This document shows, piece by piece, positions 15,413-22,867 of a DNA stretch of 32,083 bases. Where the stretch lies: contig JAFEGQ010000066.1 of the NCBI GenBank assembly GCA_018239785.1, positions 1 through 32,083 of the forward strand, written 5' to 3'. This stretch comes from Verrucomicrobiota bacterium. Lineage in GTDB: Bacteria; Chlamydiota; Chlamydiia; Chlamydiales; JAFEGQ01. Within the stretch, counting starts at the first letter, position 1, and each line of letters begins with the position of its first letter. The notes below the pieces were generated by a model. It was not told where the DNA came from. It saw only the letters and a list, made by a program, of their open reading frames with translations, and did no database searches. Made by a program: the position numbers and the translations under genes.

Positions 15413-16233
15413 AAGCATTTCTTGCCTTAGTGCTTTTCCCTCTTATTCTTGGAGCAACCGAATTTGCCCCTTGGTTTGCTCCCCTCTTCGAACCAGACCT
15501 GCAAGGGGCCATCATCACAGAGCACTACCCCGATGTGTCCACAGGAGCAGCTCACCCCAAGCCCTGTATCCATCACAACAATACTCTGAATAGCGTTTGG
15601 GGCAGTTTCATGATTAGCCCTTGGTTCAATTGGGATGTGGAACTCGAGCTGCAAGGGATGCACTCTTCATTTTCGAAGCGCTTTTTTTTTGACTATGGGA
15701 AGGCAACAGCCCGCTACCTCTGGCTTGACGACGTCGCAGGGGCCCCCTTTTCCCTCACGACCGGGATTTCTATCACTCTACCCTCCCATCGCTCTTTGCG
15801 AGAGCTTGGCGCTTATCACCTGGGCCACGCTGATGTCGAAGTGCATCTCGCTCTTGGTAAAGAGCTTTGCAGCATTCAAGAGCGCTGGAAATGGAGAGTT
15901 TGGGCCTTTGCCGCTGTGGCAAACTCCCGCTGGGACTGGCCTCATTTAAGAGGGAAAATTTTTCTCGAGCGGAATGTGTATGGAAGGCATTTTTTTAGAC
16001 TAGGCACTGGAGCCGAAATCGGCTTTGGCGACCAAAATCTCACCTGTCCTTGTGTTTTTACCGGATATGCCCCGATCCGAACGCGTTCTGCAGAAGTGCA
16101 AGGGCGCTATACCCTTTCGATCCCCTCTTGCTTTGAACTCTGGATCGATACTTCTTACCGCTTCTTCGCCTTTAACTACCCGCTGCGCGACTTCCGCATC
16201 TCTTTAGGGATTTTGTATCCCCTCTCGATCTAG
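15409..16233 (+). CDS. Exported protein, probable outer-membrane beta-barrel, function unknown
   Basis: 274 residues starting at a TTG (15409) that overlaps the trxB stop as TTGA. The frame is open further upstream inside trxB, but only this start places a signal peptide first: [15 protein letters not shown], with cleavage probable near Ala16. The mature part is rich in Trp, Phe and Tyr in alternating patterns ([29 protein letters not shown]) typical of barrel strands. There is no lipobox or known domain. Four cysteines in the mature part (CIHH, LCSI, CPC) could cross-link, as in chlamydial envelopes. A run of nine T lies at 15682-15690. It converges with the deubiquitinase gene, overlapping by 4 bp. 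The barrel assignment is an inference. Confidence 0.65.
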   Translation: MKAFLALVLFPLILGATEFAPWFAPLFEPDLQGAIITEHYPDVSTGAAHPKPCIHHNNTLNSVWGSFMISPWFNWDVELELQGMHSSFSKRFFFDYGKATARYLWLDDVAGAPFSLTTGISITLPSHRSLRELGAYHLGHADVEVHLALGKELCSIQERWKWRVWAFAAVANSRWDWPHLRGKIFLERNVYGRHFFRLGTGAEIGFGDQNLTCPCVFTGYAPIRTRSAEVQGRYTLSIPSCFELWIDTSYRFFAFNYPLRDFRISLGILYPLSI

Positions 16234-18332
16234 TTGTCTTTTTGGCGATAGAGAAAAACGTAACCCTTAGTAGACACATCTTCCTGAACCTTCTCCCAAC
16301 TTTTGGGGGTTGCAGAGCTATCGTTGGCCTGAACCCATTGATTCCCAGTTTTGATATAACCATAATAATGGCCAGAAGCACTTGAATTGGAGGAATGAGC
16401 TCCTATCGCATTTAAGATGTATACGTGCTTCTTTTCTCCTACCTGAATAGAGATTTCTGCCTCAGGTTTCACTTTGTAAGCTACGCGCATATTGTCCCTG
16501 CGTGGTACGGGTTTGGATTCTGTTTTTTCAGATTCTGATTTATTAGAACTAAAAAAAATGCTAAAAAATCCACTAGCCTCTTCTTTTTTCTCCTCCACGA
16601 CAGGTTCGCTCAATGCAAAGCGGGAGAAGTAGATAGGAAGAAATTTAGGGGGATTCAAACCCAGATGCGCAGAAACTTCCCAATCTTGCTTTAAAGTACT
16701 CTTTTGATCGATCATCTCTTGAATGGAATTAACATCACTTGTATTGCGGTGAATCGGGCTCACTCTGATGGTAGAAGCAGCTCCTTTTTCTTCTGCGACC
16801 GGATTGCGCACTTGAGACAGTCGGGGGTGAAATTTATTAATGTGCCAGTAAGCAAAAGCCATGCGCTGCCCGACAAGCCACCGCTTTGGGTCTTGATCCA
16901 TCTGCACATCGTCATTATTTAGAAATTTATTTATAACTTTTTGATCCTGTCGCTTTAATGTCTCTGCAATCTGATTTGTTAGTTCTTCAAACTCTTTCCA
17001 CAATTGTTGCAATTTTTTTTGCTGTTCCTCCTGCAAACCCTCAAACTCAACAGATTTTGTAGAAACCACCTTGCGACCGTCTTCCCCTGCATGAGTGAGA
17101 CCTACTTCCTTTTGAAAAGCAGCAAACTCAAGAAGTTTTTTAACGATATTTTTCTGTGAACTGTTATTTTTAAATGTTTTTAAAAGAGAACTTTCCCGAT
17201 AAGTTCCTAGAGTATAATGTTTTAAAAACTGATAAGGAGTCTCATTTTTGTTCTCTGCGTTTGGCAAAGGATCAGAAGCGTCTCCAAGAGTTGGGTTGTC
17301 CCAAAGCTTGCATTTCCAAAAAGCATAGAGAAGATGTTCAGAAATATTCCATTTTGGAATGGAATCAGGTAATTTTGGTTCTGTGCTCTTCATAAATGTG
17401 GAAAAAAGCTCATTCTCTCTATCTTGCTCAGCAAGCCGAGTCGTGATTTGAAGAAATTCACCAATCGTCTTTGAAGAGACCCCTTGTTGCGTATGCTCTG
17501 TGTGCATTGTTTTTAAGACAGCGCGCAAAGGCTTCACTTCTTGTGAATCTTCTTCGTTTTCTAAAAAATACTTTCCATACTCTATAAAGTTATAGCGGGG
17601 TCGACCGTTATCATCCCTAAGCTCTTTGTAACGTAGGAAGGGGTTGATCTGCCATTTGACAATTCCCAGCTCTGCGACCACTAACTCGACAACTTCAGCA
17701 GCGCATTGTTGTACCCGGAAGTTAAAAGGTTCTTGGTAGTGTGCAACAGGAAGCCCTGCCTCTTTAGCGCGGAAGACGGTCAAAGCATCTAAGGCAACTT
17801 GGACATGGTAAAAAGAGACAGGCTTTGCCTTTCCAACCCCTTTAGAGGCTTGAAAGTCCCGCTCCTCAAAGGCATTGAGAAGCGCTCGGCGCAATCTCTC
17901 CTGAAGAGGATTAGAGGTCTTGACCGCTTCGATTTCCTTGCGCATGCAGCTGAGCATTTGTAGCGCCGTGTTTGCATAGCAACCATTGCCTGGATTCACA
18001 AAACCTACGATCCCCTCAACGGGAGAGACGGTGGAGGTATTTGCTGGGGGATCAAAATTATTTTTTTTTCCAAGCTTCTTCTGAGCAAGCTCATTAAGTA
18101 CTTTTAATTTGGCATTATGCTCGTCTGCAGAGAGGTTAGCCCCAAATAGGGTAGTGCAGAGCGCAGGAAGCGTGACCCCCAACCCCCAACTCGCCCATTT
18201 TGTGTAAATATTCATTTCAAAGAGCTCATGCATAATGAGGCCACCTAAAAAAGATAATCCCGCCACAGGGAGGAGTGGGTAGGAGGCGAGAGACGGGGGT
18301 GTCGCAGTAGAGGAGGGCATTGGATCTGACAT
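16230..18332 (-). CDS. Inc-like USP-type ubiquitin-specific protease (deubiquitinase)
   Basis: 700 residues. Two hydrophobic segments (about 18-38 and 46-66) separated by a 7-residue loop form an Inc-like hairpin. The peptidase C19 (USP) domain then starts: Cys box GFVNPGNGCYANTALQ with nucleophile Cys118, and His box SGHYYGYIK with His655, followed by WVQAND giving Asn670 (or Asp671) as third residue. The 530 residues between are longer than a minimal USP core and include a coiled, charged stretch. It should cleave ubiquitin or ubiquitin-like modifiers; with the hairpin, the natural location is the inclusion membrane facing host cytosol (inferred). It is A+T-richer than the flanking genes. 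Codons near 89-92 contain nine A in a row. The ATG follows GAGG by 6 nt, with a near-consensus promoter just upstream. Confidence 0.85.
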   Translation of the reverse strand: MSDPMPSSTATPPSLASYPLLPVAGLSFLGGLIMHELFEMNIYTKWASWGLGVTLPALCTTLFGANLSADEHNAKLKVLNELAQKKLGKKNNFDPPANTSTVSPVEGIVGFVNPGNGCYANTALQMLSCMRKEIEAVKTSNPLQERLRRALLNAFEERDFQASKGVGKAKPVSFYHVQVALDALTVFRAKEAGLPVAHYQEPFNFRVQQCAAEVVELVVAELGIVKWQINPFLRYKELRDDNGRPRYNFIEYGKYFLENEEDSQEVKPLRAVLKTMHTEHTQQGVSSKTIGEFLQITTRLAEQDRENELFSTFMKSTEPKLPDSIPKWNISEHLLYAFWKCKLWDNPTLGDASDPLPNAENKNETPYQFLKHYTLGTYRESSLLKTFKNNSSQKNIVKKLLEFAAFQKEVGLTHAGEDGRKVVSTKSVEFEGLQEEQQKKLQQLWKEFEELTNQIAETLKRQDQKVINKFLNNDDVQMDQDPKRWLVGQRMAFAYWHINKFHPRLSQVRNPVAEEKGAASTIRVSPIHRNTSDVNSIQEMIDQKSTLKQDWEVSAHLGLNPPKFLPIYFSRFALSEPVVEEKKEEASGFFSIFFSSNKSESEKTESKPVPRRDNMRVAYKVKPEAEISIQVGEKKHVYILNAIGAHSSNSSASGHYYGYIKTGNQWVQANDSSATPKSWEKVQEDVSTKGYVFLYRQKDN

Positions 18333-18358
18333 TTAAACCTCAATAAAAATAGATGGCG

Positions 18359-18387
18359 ATTGTAACAAAAGAAGATCTATCTGTCAA
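18359..18387 (-). promoter_or_regulatory. Near-consensus promoter of the deubiquitinase gene
   Basis: On the reverse strand TTGACA (18387-18382) and TACAAT (18364-18359) are separated by exactly 17 nt, 11 of 12 consensus bases for the main sigma factor. Transcription would start near 18352, giving a leader of about 20 nt before the ATG at 18332. No operator-like repeat overlaps it. Confidence 0.8.
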
Positions 18388-18422
18388 TAAGCCATCTTAT
18401 ATTTAAAGGAATTTTTTAATAT

Positions 18423-18450
18423 TTGACTTACTCTCCTTAAAGAGTTATAC
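18423..18450 (+). promoter_or_regulatory. Candidate promoter of the MFS/HEAT gene
   Basis: TTGACT (18423-18428) and TTATAC (18445-18450) have a 16-nt spacer. A start near 18457 would give a leader of roughly 177 nt before the ATG at 18634. The region 18333-18633 has no gene of its own and holds this promoter, the opposing deubiquitinase promoter and the leader described next. Confidence 0.5.
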
Positions 18451-18544
18451 CCAATGCTGCGATATGTGAGTTTTCTTAGAGAAAGCAGTATATCAAAAAA
18501 TGATTGTTTTTTTTTCTCTCTGTGTGCCAGAGCACTTCGGAGAA

Positions 18545-18603
18545 GGGGGGGGATGTTTTATAGTGAGGATGCTGTTTTCCGCGGGAAACTCAGCATCGCA
18601 TGA
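18545..18603 (+). promoter_or_regulatory. Leader with poly-G tract, 16-codon ORF and hairpin upstream of the MFS/HEAT gene
   Basis: Eight G (18545-18552) directly precede an ATG at 18553 that opens a 16-codon reading frame ending at TGA 18601-18603. A hairpin formed by GATGCTG (18568-18574) and CAGCATC (18591-18597), with an inner TTTCC-GCG-GGAAA stem, lies within it. A nine-T run (18507-18515) lies upstream. No T-tract follows the hairpin, so it is not an ordinary terminator. The arrangement resembles a leader peptide with secondary structure; function is untested. Confidence 0.35.
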
Positions 18604-18633
18604 ATATTTCACTACAAAGGTGGTAGAGGGTCC

Positions 18634-20964
18634 ATGCTGCATCGAATGCTTAACCTTTATCCGGGCGAAGGGAGACAGGCGTTTCTCTTTTCGGCGCTCA
18701 TTTTTTTCGTCGCTTTAGGGATGAGCGGTGGCACCACATTAGCAGATGGAAATTTTCTGGAAGTGATGGGGACTTCTTTCCTCCCCTTTGCCTATTTCGG
18801 AATTGCTGGACTCATGGCGGTGGTCACCCCATTGATCATGCTAGCGATGGGAAAAATCGCGATACGCCCTCTCCTTCTCCTCATGCTTTTATGCAGTGGA
18901 GGGATCTTCGCTCTTACAGGACTCCTGCCCATCTCCTGGTTTGCCACAAAAATTATCGCAGATACCATTTTCTTCGTAATTTTAGCAGCCCTTTGGAATT
19001 TCATCGATCAAAGCTACGACATGCAAGATGCAAAACGGCACTATGGGCTTTACAGCGCTGTCCTCATTTGTGGCTTTGCAGCGGGGAGTAGCACCATCTC
19101 TCTGCTCATCGATAGCCTAGGAAGCCGAGGCCTGCTTTGGCTCCTTGCAACCGATTTTGCCCTAGCTGCCTCTATTGTCGTCCTCATCATCCGAACCACG
19201 CGCACCCTCCCTGCTATGCCTGAAGAAGAGGAAGCAACTTCTGAAAAAGGACTTGTCCGGCGCATTTGGCACTCTCCCTTTACAATTATCTTGCTTACCC
19301 TTTCTTCGATGATCGGCATTGCTGAATTTCTAATGGAATTCAGCTACATGGAGGCGCTAGAAACAGCTTTTGGTCACGATCTCAACGAACTTACCAGATT
19401 TTTGGGAATGGCAAGAGGGCTCACTTATTGCGGAACGGTGTTCCTTGGCGCCTTTTGTTTTGGCAGGCTCGTTAAACGCATTGGTGTCACTAACGTCACC
19501 TTGATCCCCGCCAGTTATTTCCTCCTCCTCTTTTCGGTAAGCAGCTACCTGCCACATCCAGTGATGGCCATTTTAGGTCTCTTGGGAGTCGAATGTATAC
19601 TCACCGCTTTTGAGGATAATGGTTTTCACCTCATCCTCAACGCTGTCCCCGCTACTGTAAAGGCGCGCTTAAGGGTTGTTGTTCAAAACTTTATTGAGCC
19701 TGGCGCCATGGTGGTGGCAGCTCTCTTACTGCTCGCTTTTTCTGGGTACGGGAAATGGATTGGCTTCGGCTTTGCAACGGCAGCTTTTTCCGCCGCTTTA
19801 ATCTTGCGGCTCCTCTATCCCAAGGCAATTTTGCGCAACCTCAGAGAAAATACGAAGCGCTCTTCAGAGACCAACTCAACGGCGACAAAAATCACCCCTC
19901 TTTGGGAAGCTCTTGCGAATGTCGCTGGAACACTCCAAAGCCAAAACCCTGTCGAACGGGGGGGCGCTATCCTCGAAGCGCTGAAAAGCAATGGGGCAAG
20001 AGAACAAGCTCTCGCTGCTTTGCGCGAACTTCTCAATTCTTCTCTAGATGAAGAGGCGTGCGTCGGGTTGACAGTGCTAGCCCTTCACGGCTCACCCCAT
20101 CACTTCGATACAGCCATTCCCTTCCTCATGAACCCCTCTCTTGAGGTGCAACGGACTGCGATGAATACCCTAGCGCATCTCGCGAACGCCTCAGCAAGGC
20201 GCCATGGCCACCGGATTTTTGCCGAACTGATCGGCTCAAAAGACCCTGTCTTTCGCAGCCACTGCCTTCGGGCTCTAGAACGACTTTGCGATGCCAGGTA
20301 TACAAGAGAAATGGTGGTAATTGCTGCCGATTTAATAGGGCGGGAGCGGGAACAAGCAGAGACGATCATCGATCGCTTTGGAGCGCGAGCTGTCCCGACG
20401 TTGCTCGCAATGGTCACCGACACTTCCTTGCCTGCTGCTGCCAGATTAATCGCTTGCAGATCGCTCAAACGAGAACATCTCACTCAGCTGCGCCATCTCG
20501 TCGAAGGAGAGCGAGCAGAGGCCTTCTTGATCCTCTTTCATGCCCATATGATCAAAAGTCATAGCAACGTTCAAGGTGATTTCGGAATCGATTTGCTTGA
20601 GCGCATGCTCACAGAGCGCTTTTGGACTCACCTTGAAATGATTTTACACCTCCTGGTCGAAGATGCTCCCCTTGTTTGCCAAGCTCTGCGAAGCGCCAAT
20701 GAAAAGGTCCATAGTCACGCGATCGAATCTTTGGAAAAAGGGACTCCAAGCCGCCTATTTCGGCAGCTTTTACCCTTGGTTGACGACTCTCCCTTAGAGC
20801 CGAGATTGAAACACTACCAAGGAAAGGTGCTCGATTTATCAGAACTTCTCGACCACCTCCTTCAAGGAGCAGGAGCTGTTGACAAAGATCTAATTAAGGA
20901 GCTGCAACTCCAGCGACAATTGAAGAGTCGTCTTGGGACTGAAGCAAGCAATGGAGCTGCTTAG
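18634..20964 (+). CDS. MFS-type membrane transporter with C-terminal HEAT-like repeat domain
   Basis: 776 residues. The first half (about 15-400) has roughly 12 hydrophobic segments and resembles major-facilitator or nucleotide-translocase-like carriers, including the acidic cytoplasmic loop EEEEATSEKG between the two six-helix halves. The second half (about 420-776) is soluble and built of helical repeats of 30-40 residues (for example GAILEALKSNGAREQALAA, EVQRTAMNTLAHLA) as in HEAT domains. Its place before the acpP-fab cluster matches C. trachomatis CT234, a predicted MFS protein; the cyclic-nucleotide-binding gene CT235 that I remember beside it is absent here. Substrate unknown. The ATG at 18634 has AAGGTGG 10 nt upstream. 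The 3' end overlaps the convergent HAD gene by 71 bp. Confidence 0.75.
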   Translation: MLHRMLNLYPGEGRQAFLFSALIFFVALGMSGGTTLADGNFLEVMGTSFLPFAYFGIAGLMAVVTPLIMLAMGKIAIRPLLLLMLLCSGGIFALTGLLPISWFATKIIADTIFFVILAALWNFIDQSYDMQDAKRHYGLYSAVLICGFAAGSSTISLLIDSLGSRGLLWLLATDFALAASIVVLIIRTTRTLPAMPEEEEATSEKGLVRRIWHSPFTIILLTLSSMIGIAEFLMEFSYMEALETAFGHDLNELTRFLGMARGLTYCGTVFLGAFCFGRLVKRIGVTNVTLIPASYFLLLFSVSSYLPHPVMAILGLLGVECILTAFEDNGFHLILNAVPATVKARLRVVVQNFIEPGAMVVAALLLLAFSGYGKWIGFGFATAAFSAALILRLLYPKAILRNLRENTKRSSETNSTATKITPLWEALANVAGTLQSQNPVERGGAILEALKSNGAREQALAALRELLNSSLDEEACVGLTVLALHGSPHHFDTAIPFLMNPSLEVQRTAMNTLAHLANASARRHGHRIFAELIGSKDPVFRSHCLRALERLCDARYTREMVVIAADLIGREREQAETIIDRFGARAVPTLLAMVTDTSLPAAARLIACRSLKREHLTQLRHLVEGERAEAFLILFHAHMIKSHSNVQGDFGIDLLERMLTERFWTHLEMILHLLVEDAPLVCQALRSANEKVHSHAIESLEKGTPSRLFRQLLPLVDDSPLEPRLKHYQGKVLDLSELLDHLLQGAGAVDKDLIKELQLQRQLKSRLGTEASNGAA

Positions 20965-21706
20965 CAGCCTTGTTCCGATCATAAAGCGCATACCGCCCCT
21001 CTTGAGCGCGATACCAATAGGCGCAAAAAGGGACCTTGGCCCTCACAAGGGCTTCCACCATCTTGTCAATATCGCTTTTGCGGTCATCAATGACAACCAC
21101 CTTTTGGGGAGGCGTCTCCATCTGGTCCAAAAGCAATAAAATAGCGTCCCCTTTATTATTGGGACCTAAAAAGAGGATCCCATCCCGATAGGAAGAGGGG
21201 CGATCCGTCGGCAACTGCCCCACAATGACAGGAGCAGAATACCCCAAGTGGACCCCTACCCTATTGAGTTGCTCCAGGGTTTTACCTTGCCAGTCCTCAA
21301 GAGCTGGAGATCCAAGCGCTCGAGCTGTAATGGCCATCACATAGGCGCCTTGACATTGCCACTCGCGCACGATAGCCGCAGTTTTCTCCTCAACGGGGGC
21401 GACGTCGAGCTTTTGCGCAAGGAGTGCGGCGATCTCATGGAAACGGACAATGGCCTCTTGCCGCTTTTGTGCATCGCTCTGCCGATTGATCTCTTCCCAC
21501 GCTTCGCGAAACCACATCTCACTTCCCAAATCATAAGGGTAGTAAAGCAGGGTGTCATCAATATCAAGGACGATCAGAGTATTGCGCTCGATCTTCTGGA
21601 TTTCTTCCAAAGAGGAGATCTCAACGATCGAGCCTTCCGCTTGCTGGGGAAAAAGGATCCCGCAGCAGGAAATGGCTGATAAAATGATAATCGCAACTGC
21701 ACGCAT
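20894..21706 (-). CDS. Exported HAD-superfamily phosphatase-like protein (DUF2608 type)
   Basis: 270 residues. The N-terminal hydrophobic segment (4-19) is a signal peptide; the ISCC stretch (12-15) could be a weak lipobox. HAD motif I is LDIDDTLL with Asp48 and Asp50; motif II is the ITARA segment; the Lys of motif III is in NNKGDAILLL; motif IV is VVVIDDRKSDI. All acid-phosphatase residues of the superfamily are therefore present. The sequence resembles the DUF2608 proteins of intracellular bacteria such as Chlamydia, Legionella and Coxiella. It would act in the periplasm or be secreted; substrate unknown. AGAGGG lies just before the ATG. The acpP terminator lies upstream, so it is probably transcribed separately. 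Confidence 0.8.
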   Translation of the reverse strand: MRAVAIIILSAISCCGILFPQQAEGSIVEISSLEEIQKIERNTLIVLDIDDTLLYYPYDLGSEMWFREAWEEINRQSDAQKRQEAIVRFHEIAALLAQKLDVAPVEEKTAAIVREWQCQGAYVMAITARALGSPALEDWQGKTLEQLNRVGVHLGYSAPVIVGQLPTDRPSSYRDGILFLGPNNKGDAILLLLDQMETPPQKVVVIDDRKSDIDKMVEALVRAKVPFCAYWYRAQEGRYALYDRNKAAKQLHCLLQSQDDSSIVAGVAAP

Positions 21707-21743
21707 TTTCCCTCTAAATGTCTGATAAAATTAAAAAAGTCAT

Positions 21744-21778
21744 AAAAAAAGCCCGCCTTAAAAAGGAGGGCTTTTTTT
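21744..21778 (-). terminator. Rho-independent terminator after acpP
   Basis: GCCCGCCTT (21751-21759) pairs with AAGGAGGGC (21763-21771) around an AAA loop with one G-A mismatch, flanked by A and T tracts on both sides. Read on the reverse strand it ends the fabH-fabD-fabG-acpP transcript in a T-run; the symmetric flanks could make it work in both directions. Confidence 0.9.
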
Positions 21779-21790
21779 TAGAGGAAAAAC

Positions 21791-22033
21791 TTATTCAAGC
21801 TCTTCTTTTTTCTGTTCGATGAAGCGGATAACATCTGCCACGGTCTTGAGCTTCTCTGCTTCTTCTTCAGAAATCTCATATCCGAACCGCTCTTCAAATG
21901 TCATAATAAGCTCGGTGAGGTCTAAAGAATCGGCATTTAGATCTTCCACGAACGATTTATCTGCTGTGACCTCACTTGCATCGACCCCGAGTTGCTCGGC
22001 GACGATGTCAATGACTTCTTGACTAGTCGACAT
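21791..22033 (-). CDS. acpP: Acyl carrier protein
   Basis: 80 residues, acidic and helical, the soluble carrier of growing acyl chains in type II fatty-acid synthesis and donor for lipid A acylation by LpxD. The phosphopantetheine site is Ser36 in the [12 protein letters not shown] block. The ATG at 22033 has AAGGGG 9 nt upstream and gives the usual ACP N-terminus; an in-frame ATG at 22051 would add six residues. It is the last gene of the fab cluster and is followed by a terminator. AcpS, which activates it, is encoded at 14052-14423. Confidence 0.97.
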   Translation of the reverse strand: MSTSQEVIDIVAEQLGVDASEVTADKSFVEDLNADSLDLTELIMTFEERFGYEISEEEAEKLKTVADVIRFIEQKKEELE

Positions 22034-22114
22034 AGTTGCATCCCCTTTCATAGACTTTCCTTTTCTTAAGGATTTCTAACTTGTTTACTGCAATTTTATT
22101 TTAATTATTACCAC

Positions 22115-22867
22115 TTACATCACCATTCCGCCATCTACCGTCAAGACCTGTCCTGTGATGTAATTAGCGCTCTCACTACAAAGGAAGAGCACCGCATCGG
22201 CAATCTCATGAGGCTGACCCATCCGTTTTAAAGGCACGGTCTCTAAAATAGCCGCTCTCTGCGCATCATTGAGGACATCGGTCATCGCCGTTTCAATGAA
22301 ACCAGGAGCTACACAATTGACACAAATCCCCCTCGAGGCAAGCTCTCGAGCCAAAGATTTGCTAAAGCCGATTAACCCCGCTTTGGAGGCAGCATAATGG
22401 GCTTGCCCTGCATTTCCAGTCAAGCCAACGACTGAAGAAATATTGACGATTTTCCCATTGCGCTGCTTCATCATGGGACGCACAACAGCTCTAGAGGTAT
22501 TGTATGCTGATTTTAAGTTGACTGCCATCACCTCATCCCAGTCTTCTTCGGGCAAGCGCATCAAAAGCCCATCTTTAGTGATCCCGGCATTATTGACCAA
22601 AATATCTACCTTTCCGTGGCTTTCTAAGACCTGTTTGATCGCCTCTTCCACTGCAGTAGTCGAAGCGACATCCACGCCGATAAATGAGGTAAGTTGCCCT
22701 TGTCCAGTCAGTTTTGCAACAATTTCGTGACCTCGCTCGGGGTTGCGACCAAAAATCACAACATTGGCTCCAGCAAGAGCTAAACGCTCAGCAATCGCCC
22801 TGCCAATCCCGGCTGTGCCTCCTGTGACAATCGCCACTTTCCCTTTAAGAATCTCACTGTGGAACAT
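22115..22867 (-). CDS. fabG: 3-oxoacyl-[acyl-carrier-protein] reductase
   Basis: 250 residues, short-chain dehydrogenase that reduces beta-ketoacyl-ACP with NADPH. The cofactor motif TGGTAGIG is at 15-22, NNAG at 92-95, and the catalytic Ser144/145, Tyr158 and Lys162 are in the NISSVVG and HYAASKAG blocks. The start ATG overlaps the end of fabD by 14 bp and has GGAG 7 nt upstream. Gene order fabH-fabD-fabG-acpP is the chlamydial one (CT239-CT236). Confidence 0.97.
   Translation of the reverse strand: MFHSEILKGKVAIVTGGTAGIGRAIAERLALAGANVVIFGRNPERGHEIVAKLTGQGQLTSFIGVDVASTTAVEEAIKQVLESHGKVDILVNNAGITKDGLLMRLPEEDWDEVMAVNLKSAYNTSRAVVRPMMKQRNGKIVNISSVVGLTGNAGQAHYAASKAGLIGFSKSLARELASRGICVNCVAPGFIETAMTDVLNDAQRAAILETVPLKRMGQPHEIADAVLFLCSESANYITGQVLTVDGGMVM

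Noticed and set aside
18500-18718. A 72-codon forward ORF upstream of the MFS/HEAT gene
   Set aside because: It runs through the leader and into the transporter gene in a different frame; composition is biased and there is no domain.
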